Positions 48,302-54,589 of a stretch of 54,589 nucleotides of DNA are shown piece after piece (position 1 is the first letter of the stretch; each line of letters starts with the position of its first letter). Origin of the DNA: Falsirhodobacter deserti (GTDB lineage: Bacteria > Pseudomonadota > Alphaproteobacteria > Rhodobacterales > Rhodobacteraceae). The notes below the pieces were generated by a model, which made no database searches, was not told where the DNA came from, and saw only the letters and a list, made by a program, of their open reading frames with translations. The stretch spans positions 242,949 to 297,537 of the forward strand of contig NZ_ML137218.1 in NCBI RefSeq assembly GCF_004015795.1, written 5' to 3'. Position numbers and translations under genes: made by a program.

Positions 48302-48892
48302 ATGCATTTGCCCGCCATGGCACGTCGCAAAAGAACATCCCGCATCCCCGGCCCGAAGGTCTGGCTTTTCGCTATCGCTCTTGTCCTGGCCGGCTTTGTC
48401 TACGGCAGCGACGATCCGCAGAGGCGCCGGACCTTCTTCGACATGGCCGAACGCCTTCTGCAAGGCGACACCGTCCCGGCCGAAACCATGGCAGGCGGAG
48501 CCCGCATCATCGACGGCGATACGCTGGATTTGAACGGCAGCCGCATCCGGCTTTACGGCATCGATGCACCCGAAAGTGCGCAGACCTGCAGGCGCGGTGC
48601 GCGGGAATGGGCATGCGGCAAGGAAGCAACCGCTGCCTTGGCAAGGATGATCGGCAACCAGCAGCTAGAGTGCGAGAAGAGGGACACCGACCGCTATGGC
48701 CGCACCGTCGCAACCTGCGAGGCAGGCGGCACAAGCGTCAACACATGGATGGTCCGGAATGGCTGGGCCGTGGCCTACCGTCAATATGGCGGGGCCATCT
48801 ATGGCGCGAACGAGGATGCGGCAAAGCGGGACAAGCTGGGGATCTGGTCGGGGACATTCCAGATGCCGTGGGATTGGCGGAAGGCCCATTAG
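48302..48892 (+). CDS. Thermonuclease (SNase-like) family protein
   Basis: The 196 residues start with a basic segment and one hydrophobic helix (VWLFAIALVLAGFVYG), probably a membrane anchor or signal. The OB-fold SNase domain contains IIDGDTLDLNGSRIRLYGIDAPES and KRDTDRYGRTVATCEAGGTSVNTWMVRNGWAVAYRQYG, matching the conserved Asp, Arg and Glu positions of staphylococcal nuclease. It should be an extracytoplasmic DNA/RNA nuclease. A start at 48317 is also possible. It is the last chromosomal-backbone gene before the mobile region. Confidence 0.87.
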   Translation: MHLPAMARRKRTSRIPGPKVWLFAIALVLAGFVYGSDDPQRRRTFFDMAERLLQGDTVPAETMAGGARIIDGDTLDLNGSRIRLYGIDAPESAQTCRRGAREWACGKEATAALARMIGNQQLECEKRDTDRYGRTVATCEAGGTSVNTWMVRNGWAVAYRQYGGAIYGANEDAAKRDKLGIWSGTFQMPWDWRKAH

Positions 48893-49040
48893 GCACTATT
48901 GGCCGTGGGCGTTCAGGCGGCGCCTCGGGCGGATCATTCTTCACATCAGCAGGAAATGTGGCGGAGACGAAGTCCGACCTAAACTTGTCTCAAGCGAAGT
49001 CATTTGGCACTGATTTGTTGCTTATCGTATTGCGAATAAG

Positions 49041-49046
49041 TAAATA
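49041..49046. repeat. Direct repeat, left flank of first IS5-type element
   Basis: TAAATA occurs here and at 50532-50537 immediately outside the two inverted repeats. Because the element may itself end in TA, the true target duplication could be shorter. Confidence 0.6.
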
Positions 49047-50531
49047 GTCCGGTCTGAACAACGCCGTCATGCTGCGACTGGCATCCGAAGTTGCCGGTCA
49101 TCGACTGCGATGATTTTCAGGATGAATCGAATGAGGAAGACGTAAAGAGCCCTGAGATGGGCGAGGATCTTGCGGATGTTATGGCCGCAGGCGCAGAGGA
49201 CGGCAAAGAGCGCATCGCCGGTCCTGCCCTTCAGGGGACATCTGGCCAAGCGCCCATCCGCTTTCATGTGCCCGATCTCCGGTTCGATGGCGCTTCGCCG
49301 TTTGAGGAGTTTCGCCAGTGCCGGGGTGATGCCCCGCCGTTGTCCGCTGATCAGGACGCGGGTCGTCTCGACGCCGTGGCCGCGATAGCCACGGTCCACG
49401 ACGGCGAGGCTGGGCCTCGTGTCGGTCAGGATCTCGATCTGCTCCAGCGCCGGCGCCAGGGAGTGGCCGTCATAGGGGTTGCCCGGAAAGCTGCGGGCGC
49501 CGACGACGAAGCCACCTTCGAGGGTGGTGGCGAGGCTGACCTTGGTGCCGAACTCGTATCGCACCCGCGCCTTGCCCTTTGAGATGCAGTCGACCTCGGG
49601 CTCGTGCAGGGAATAGATCTTGTTGCGGCTCTTCGGCCCCTGTTCCAGAAGGGAGCCGACCCGCCAGAGGGCGTCCAGAACCCGTCCGCGCAGGGAACCT
49701 TGCGGGATCTCCTGCAGGTGCCGACGCAGGTCGCGGCGCACCCGGCCGACATAGCCCTTGAGCTGGCGCAGCGCCTTGCGCATGCGCTTGAACTGGCGGG
49801 CATGGGCGTAACGGCCGACCTGGATCGCGAGCCGCGGCGCCAAACGGGCATAGCTCTGGCGCAGATCGATCCCGGCCTTCTTCGCCAGGCCGACCAGAAG
49901 GGTGCGGGCGCGCTCATAGAGCCGGGCGTCCGTCGGATGGGCGATGTTCTTTTCCATGACTGTGGTATCGACCGCCACCTGCTTCAGGGCCTTGTCGGTG
50001 ACCGCCCCCGAGGATCTCCCCGCCTCGATGGTCTTGGTCAGCAGCCACTCCACGCCTTCCTCACCGATCCGCTTGCGCCAGCGCACCAGCGACGATGGAT
50101 CGATCGGCGGGCGGTGCTGAAAGAAGGTCTCGCCGGTGAAGTGCTGGTAATACGGGTTCTCGACCCACCGCGCGACCACCGCCTCGTCTGACAGATTGAA
50201 CGCGTGCTGCAAATACATCAGCCCGGCGATCAGGCGCGGCGATGTCGCCGGACGCCCTGTCGCCGAGGGGAAGAACCCGGCCCATTCCCGCTCGAAGAAC
50301 TCCCAGTCAATCAGGGCCTCGAGCTTCACCAGCTCATGGCGTGGATCGATCATGTCCACCAGCCTGGGACGCAGCAGGTCATCCTGTTCGGGGGCACGGG
50401 AACGGGGCTTCATCGGCGACCGGAAATTGCGGGGTTCTGGCCTGCAGAATACGAAACCTTGCGGAACAAGGCCAATAAAACCGCCCGTTCCTCTCACGAA
50501 ATCAATGCGTTCCGAGTTGTTCAGACCGGAC
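49047..50531. mobile_element. IS5-family-like insertion sequence (1485 bp)
   Basis: Terminal inverted repeats GTCCGGTCTGAACAAC (49047-49062) and GTTGTTCAGACCGGAC (50516-50531) are perfect over 16 bases, and over 18 if TA/TA is counted. One transposase gene fills it. It lies between the nuclease gene and the integrase. Confidence 0.9.
49067..50413 (-). CDS. IS5-family transposase
   Basis: The 448-residue transposase starts MKPRSRAPEQDDLLRPRLVDMIDPRHELVKLEALIDWEFFE and has the DDE-type motifs VAVDTTVMEKNI, AVVDRGYRGHGVE and SAIEPEIGHMKADGRL. It fills the element and appears intact, so the element may be active. A longer open reading upstream of 50413 lies partly outside typical transposase sequence and is not used. 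Confidence 0.9.
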   Translation of the reverse strand: MKPRSRAPEQDDLLRPRLVDMIDPRHELVKLEALIDWEFFEREWAGFFPSATGRPATSPRLIAGLMYLQHAFNLSDEAVVARWVENPYYQHFTGETFFQHRPPIDPSSLVRWRKRIGEEGVEWLLTKTIEAGRSSGAVTDKALKQVAVDTTVMEKNIAHPTDARLYERARTLLVGLAKKAGIDLRQSYARLAPRLAIQVGRYAHARQFKRMRKALRQLKGYVGRVRRDLRRHLQEIPQGSLRGRVLDALWRVGSLLEQGPKSRNKIYSLHEPEVDCISKGKARVRYEFGTKVSLATTLEGGFVVGARSFPGNPYDGHSLAPALEQIEILTDTRPSLAVVDRGYRGHGVETTRVLISGQRRGITPALAKLLKRRSAIEPEIGHMKADGRLARCPLKGRTGDALFAVLCACGHNIRKILAHLRALYVFLIRFILKIIAVDDRQLRMPVAA

Positions 50532-50537
50532 TAAATA
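50532..50537. repeat. Direct repeat, right flank of first IS5-type element
   Basis: TAAATA, matching 49041-49046. Confidence 0.6.
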
Positions 50538-50638
50538 AATGTAGGCAAAGAAGGCAACCTATATCAAGTAGCATCGTGCAATATCGTCGGTTGTGTGGGG
50601 CTGACTGTGGGGTTAAGGCAAGAGCAGGGACCCAGATC

Positions 50639-51840
50639 ATGCTGACGAACATTCAGGCGAAGCGCCTCAAAGCCGGCGACAGCATGGTCGCGGTGGGCGG
50701 TGTGACGGGACTGTATCTGAGCCCGGGCAAGGAGGTTGGAACGGGCAAATTTCTCCTGCGGTTCAAGTCGCCGGTCTCGGGCAAGCGGCGCGACATGGGG
50801 CTCGGCACATTCCCTGAACTAGGGCTCGCGGATGCTCGCGGTTTGGCCGCAGAGGCGCGCGCACAGATCGCCAAGGGGCTTGACCCTATCGACGAGCGGC
50901 GTGCTGCCAAAGACGAACAGGTGCATCGGGTTCCAAATTTTGAAGAGGCCGCGCGGGCCGTCTTCGAAACGCTAGCGCCAGGTTACCGAAATGCCAAGCA
51001 TCGCGACCAATGGATTTCGTCGCTGGAATTTTATGTCTTCCCGAAACTTGGCATGCGGCAGGTGGATGGCCTGTCGGTCGGGGATTTCGCGCAGGTTCTA
51101 AAGCCGATCTGGCTTGAGAAGGAAGAAACTGCGAGTCGGGTCAAGCAGCGCTGCGAGCGGGTCATGATGTGGTGCGTGGCGCACAGGCATTGCGACCACA
51201 ACCCTCTCTCCGCGGTGCTGGCACTGTTGCCCAAGCAGAGAGGGACGGCAGATCGCGTTCAGCACCACCCGGCGGCGCCTTGGCGCGCCCTACCGGCCTT
51301 GGTGTCGAACCTGACGGCAGATGCACGGCTTTCGATAAGCAGTCAGGCGCTTCTGTTCCTGATCCTCACGGCCGCGCGCTCGGGCGAAGTGCGGGGCGCA
51401 ACATGGGACGAAATCGACTTCAAGACTGCCACATGGACCGTCCCGGCCGAGCGCATGAAGGCCGGACGTCAGCATCGTGTGCCACTCTCGCGGCAGGCGG
51501 TCGAGCTTCTGTCTGCGTTGGCGAAGATTCGGCTTGGCGGCAAGTGGATTTTCACCGCGCGCGGGACGTCCCAGATGAGTGACATGACCCTCACCAAAGT
51601 TCTTCGCCTGCAACAGTTCCCAAGTGACGTGCCTGGGCGTCCTGCCACCGCACACGGTTTCGATCCACCTTCCGCGATTGGGCCTCTGAAAATAGCTATC
51701 CTCGTGACGTAGCGGAGCGCGCCCTAGCCCACACGATCGTCAATGCGACCGAAGCTGCCTACCATCGCACCGACCAGTTAGATCAGCGTCGTATCATGAT
51801 GCAGGCTTGGGCAGACTTTGCGTTCGGGAGGTACAATTGA
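50639..51840 (+). pseudogene. Tyrosine site-specific integrase (P4 type), frameshifted
   Basis: The N-terminus (LTNIQAKRLKAGDSMVAVGGVTGLYL) and core match phage/island integrases. The first catalytic Arg is in TAARSGEVRGATW. After AHGF (codons ending 51661) one base is missing: the reading continues as DPPSAIG and stops at 51712, while the other frame from 51664 reads STFRDWASENSYPRDVAERALAHT...ATEAAYHR and ends at 51840. The second Arg, the His and the Tyr nucleophile lie in or beyond the shift, so the product is inactive unless this is a sequencing error. Confidence 0.85.
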
Positions 51841-51938
51841 TGGCGGGTGCCCCTGTTCAAAACCGAACCAGACCGTGTGAAAACTTGGCGGCGTCCGGTG
51901 GCATGCAGGGGTTCCGGATGGATCGGTGATTTTCCTTT

Positions 51939-51965
51939 CACGATCCATATTAAAGCTGGATCGTG
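51939..51965. repeat. Inverted repeat next to the IS481 left end
   Basis: CACGATCCA and TGGATCGTG are perfect 9-bp arms with a 9-base A/T-rich loop, three bases before the IS481 inverted repeat. Confidence 0.45.
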
Positions 51966-52030
51966 GGCCTTAGGTGTTTGATCCCACGGTTTGATGGTGC
52001 GATCCTTTCTTTGGAATGGAAGGATGCTCT

Positions 52031-52966
52031 ATGGGACAAATTCGTCACGGCAGCGCCACGACCACGCACGCTGTCCGAGCAGCAATACAGCGATCGCAAG
52101 CTTCGCTCGCGCAGCTGAGCAGAGAACTGGGGATCAATCCGAAGACAGTCGCTAAGTGGCGAAAGCGCCAGACGGTCGAGGATCTCAAAACCGGGCCAAA
52201 GGAGCCGCGTTCGACGATACTGACGGAGGCTGAGGAGGCAGCCATCATCGCTTTCCGGCGGCACACGCTGTTGCCGCTGGACGATTGCCTCTATGCCCTT
52301 CAGCCCTCCATCCCACACCTGACACGCTCGGCGCTGCATCGCTGTCTGCAGCGTCACGGCATATCTCGACTGCCTGACGTGGAGGGGGACAAGCCAAAGC
52401 GCCAGAAGTTCAAGCGCTACCCCATCGGCTTCTTTCACATCGACATTGCCGAAGTTCAGACCGCTGAAGGCAAGCTATTTCTGTTCGTCGGCATTGACCG
52501 CACAAGCAAGTTCGCCGTGACCCAGTTGGTCGAGAAGGCGGACAGGAAGACAGCATGGGAATTTCTGCAGCATATGCTCGAGGCCGTGCCCTATCAGGTT
52601 CACACCATTCTAACCGACAACGGCATTCAGTTCGCCGAGCAACCTCGGAACCGCAATACAATCTATTCCAGGCCCATGCGCTTCGACATGATCTGCGAGG
52701 CCAACGGGATCGAACACCGCCTCACAAAGCCAAACCATCCTTGGACGAATGGTCAGGTCGAGCGGATGAACCGCACGATCAAGGACGCGACCGTCAAACG
52801 CTTCCATTACGATGACCACGACCAGCTCCGCTCCCACCTCGCTGACTTCATGGCGGCCTACAACTTCGCGCGCAGGCTCAAGACCCTCGGCGGCCTCACG
52901 CCCTACGAATACATCTGCAAGATCTGGACATCTGAGCCAGACAGATTCATCCTAACAGGCCGCTGA
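52031..52966 (+). pseudogene. IS481-family transposase, 3' end displaced
   Basis: The protein has an N-terminal helix-turn-helix (IQRSQASLAQLSRELGINPKTVAKWRKRQTV) and an rve-type integrase core with Asp in FFHIDIAEV, Asp in LTDNGIQF and Glu in NGQVERMNRTIK. The reading frame crosses into the inserted IS at 52956 and stops after TGR. The original C-terminus NPIHQMPGLNT lies at 54324-54359. All DDE residues are before the break, so a nearly full-length product is still encoded. Confidence 0.88.
52952..52955. repeat. Target duplication CTAA, left
   Basis: CTAA here and at 54321-54324 flank the second IS5 element. Removing one copy and the element restores the IS481 frame through Leu-Asn-Pro. 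Confidence 0.85.
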
Positions 52967-54320
52967 AGAAGTCGATCCTTGGCCTTCTCCGAGGAACATG
53001 ATTCACCGTCGGGGGACCAAGGCGGGGGTGATGATGCGCGGCACTGACGACACGAGCGGGTCGCTGTTCAGCTATGTTGATCTCGATGCGCGCATTCCGG
53101 CACGGCATCCGCTGCGCAAGATCAGGCAGGTGGTGAACGAGGCGCTGGCCAGCCTGGATGCCGAGTTCGCAGCGCTCTATACCGATTTCGGTCGCCCCTC
53201 GATCGCACCGGAGCGGCTGATCAGGGCCTGCCTGCTCCAGATCCTGTTCTCGGTCCGCTCTGAACGGCAGCTGATGGAGCAGATGCAGTATAACCTGCTG
53301 TTCCGGTGGTTCGTGGGGCTCGGCATCGACGACCAGATCTGGGTTCCGACGGTGTTCACGAAGAACCGCGACCGGCTGCTGACGACCGAGATGTCGCGCA
53401 AGGTGATGGCCGCGATCCTGGCGCACCGGGAGGTCGCGCCGCTTCTGTCGGACGAACATTTTTCGGTTGACGGCACGCTGGTCAAGGCCTGGGCCTCGAT
53501 GAAGAGCTTCCAGCTCAAGCCGGACATCTCCCGGCCTGATGACGAGGGACCGAGCGACCCGCCTTCACCAGCCACGACCGCCGCCGACCAACCTGAACAG
53601 GTCCAGACAGGGACAGACGCGATGCCCCGCCCCACCCGCCAGCACCGCAACGCTGAGATCAACTTCCGGGGCGAGAAGCGTTCGAACGCCACCCATGCCT
53701 CGACCACCGATCCGGACGCCCGCCTCTACAAGAAATCGCCCGGCACCGGGGCGATACTGTGCTTCATCGGCCATGCTCTGATGGAGAACCGCTCGGGCCT
53801 GATCGTGCAGGGCGATCTGACCGAAGCGGACGGCCGAGCCGAACGGCGTGCCGCGCTCGACATGGTGCATCGCCACTCTCCCGGATCGACCCGCAGGCTG
53901 ACCCTTGGGGCGGACAAGGGATATGACGCCGCCACGTTTGTCGCTGATCTGCGACAGGCCTGCGTGACACCGCATGTCGCGCAGAAATCGCGTTGTTCAG
54001 CGATTGATAGGCGAACCACCCGGCACAAGGGTTATGCCCTGTCCCTCAAGCATCGGAAGCGGATCGAGGAGGCGTTCGGGTGGGCCAAGACGGTCGGCGG
54101 CATGGCTCAGACTGTTTATCGCGGCGTCGAACGAGTGCGCTCCCGCTTCGTTTTGACGATGGCGGCCAACAACCTTGCACGGCTGCCCCGATTGCTGACC
54201 GCATGAAGCCAAAAGCGGTATCAGCCGCGCACACCCTTCGCCCCGATAGGCCGGAAGCTCGATGCAGCCGGGCCCATCCGAAGAAAACCGTTCCGCCCCG
54301 GCGACTTCTTCAGCGGCCTG
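52956..54320. mobile_element. IS5-family insertion sequence inside the IS481 element (1365 bp)
   Basis: Perfect 19-bp inverted repeats CAGGCCGCTGAAGAAGTCG (52956-52974) and its complement (54302-54320) with a CTAA duplication, agreeing with the YTAR target of IS5. Confidence 0.93.
52998..54206 (+). CDS. IS5-family transposase
   Basis: The 402-residue protein contains the IS5 N-terminal region (GSLFSYVDLDARIPARHPLRKIRQVV), DEHFSVDGTLVKAWASMKSF with the first Asp, LTLGADKGYDAATFV with the second and KRIEEAFGWAKTVGGM with the Glu. The frame is intact. Starts at 53031 and 53034 (after GGGGGTG) would also give a complete protein. Confidence 0.92.
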   Translation: MIHRRGTKAGVMMRGTDDTSGSLFSYVDLDARIPARHPLRKIRQVVNEALASLDAEFAALYTDFGRPSIAPERLIRACLLQILFSVRSERQLMEQMQYNLLFRWFVGLGIDDQIWVPTVFTKNRDRLLTTEMSRKVMAAILAHREVAPLLSDEHFSVDGTLVKAWASMKSFQLKPDISRPDDEGPSDPPSPATTAADQPEQVQTGTDAMPRPTRQHRNAEINFRGEKRSNATHASTTDPDARLYKKSPGTGAILCFIGHALMENRSGLIVQGDLTEADGRAERRAALDMVHRHSPGSTRRLTLGADKGYDAATFVADLRQACVTPHVAQKSRCSAIDRRTTRHKGYALSLKHRKRIEEAFGWAKTVGGMAQTVYRGVERVRSRFVLTMAANNLARLPRLLTA

Positions 54321-54359
54321 CTAAATCCGATCCACCAGATGCCGGGACTGAACACCTAA
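54321..54359 (+). pseudogene. Displaced 3' end of the IS481 transposase
   Basis: CTAAATCCG onward reads Leu-Asn-Pro-Ile-His-Gln-Met-Pro-Gly-Leu-Asn-Thr and stops with TAA at 54357-54359. It is the normal end of this transposase family. Confidence 0.85.
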
Positions 54360-54377
54360 GACGAACAAAGGATCGAG

Positions 54378-54589
54378 TCAGCTCGCGCAAATGCTGCGCA
54401 GCAGTTCTTCAGCTTGGTTAAAGTTTGGGATGTAGGGCCTTATCGAACTAGAATTCTGGCTTTCGTTCTGTATAAAGGCCTGCAACCTCGGGTCGTCTGC
54501 AGGAATATTTATACCTAATTTTGCTGCGATTGCGCGGGCTTGGCTGGCCATCGGTTCGCTGCCAAAATAGAGTTCCTCAAACAGATACC
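54378..54589 (-). CDS. Partial hypothetical protein running off the right edge
   Basis: A minus-strand frame stays open for 69 codons from the window edge (54587) to TGA at 54378-54380. It reads YLFEELYFGSEPMASQARAIAAKLG and ends EELLRSICAS. The start is outside the window. Base composition is clearly more A/T-rich than the chromosomal genes, as in horizontally acquired DNA. I do not recognise the family; it looks soluble and helical. Confidence 0.5.
   Translation of the reverse strand, partial: YLFEELYFGSEPMASQARAIAAKLGINIPADDPRLQAFIQNESQNSSSIRPYIPNFNQAEELLRSICAS

Larger units (their letters stand above)
51969..54360. mobile_element. IS481-family element, interrupted by an IS5-family element
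   Basis: Left end CTTAGGTGTT (51969-51978) and right end AACACCTAAG (54351-54360) are inverted repeats, extended with partial matches to TCCC/GGGA. Without the insertion the element is about 1.02 kb, normal for IS481. No target duplication is visible at its ends, so flanking rearrangement is possible. Confidence 0.8.

Noticed and set aside
47963..48463. Minus-strand frame between gcd and the nuclease gene
   Set aside because: It runs antisense into the nuclease gene, has odd composition and no recognisable family.

Overview
The window is high-GC chromosomal DNA from an alphaproteobacterium, most likely a member of the order Rhodobacterales (Rhodobacter/Paracoccus-like family). The evidence is the gene content and order: 2-oxoglutarate dehydrogenase E2 and lpd with small genes between them; irr divergent from fabA-fabB-fabI; dnaX-ybaB-recR near the small SRP RNA; rpsA-ihfB-lapA-trpF-trpB; a NepR/EcfG-type stress sigma pair; and a PQQ glucose dehydrogenase. 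No species can be named from the sequence alone.

Layout. 1-3490: end of odhB, a small unknown gene, a MAPEG protein and lpd. 3526-6884: PlsB-like acyltransferase, a 57-aa protein, a RecD-like helicase and a stand-alone RAM domain. 6888-8290 (minus): pyrD and a DUF952 gene, translationally coupled. 8389-10213: UshA-like periplasmic nucleotidase, a 44-aa membrane peptide and tRNA-Gly(TCC). 10325-15968: fabA-fabB-fabI (minus), irr, a transglutaminase-like protein, epmA (minus) and efp. 16119-20305: sitABCD metal transporter, queH and tRNA-Met(CAT). 20360-23742: SRPBCC protein, nudC and a CpdB-like phosphatase. 23775-28723: SRP RNA, a Cys-rich copper-storage protein, dnaX, ybaB, recR, exoD-like and a LysR regulator. 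28958-39306 (plus): ffh, GNAT, chorismate mutase, rpsP, rimM, trmB, aroA, cmk, rpsA, ihfB, lapA, trpF, trpB. 39311-44198: DUF2237, pth, rplY, two hotdog thioesterases, a MerR regulator, csaA, proC and a YbjN protein. 44323-45313: divergent nepR and ecfG with a clear EcfG-type promoter, then a small membrane protein. 45425-48892: gcd and a nuclease. 48893-54589: an accessory segment of IS elements, a frameshifted phage-type integrase and a partial low-GC gene at the edge.

Most of the window is ordinary core metabolism and information processing, arranged in tight operons with ATGA-type overlaps (sitABCD, ffh/GNAT/chorismate mutase, rimM/trmB, aroA/cmk, pth/DUF2237, proC/csaA). The accessory right end is a mobile-element landing site. 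A tyrosine integrase has lost one base just after its HGF motif. An IS481-family element next to it has been split by an IS5-family element that left a perfect CTAA target duplication, and a second IS5-type element sits upstream of the integrase.

I did not find a convincing undescribed multi-gene system such as a CRISPR array, retron or new defence cassette. The most interesting signals are regulatory: the EcfG promoter at the nepR/ecfG locus without phyR, a hairpin that overlaps the start of the PlsB-like gene, a Fur-superfamily-like palindrome before sitA, and a 16-bp perfect palindrome between the thioesterase and MerR genes. The unidentified gene at the right edge also merits extension.
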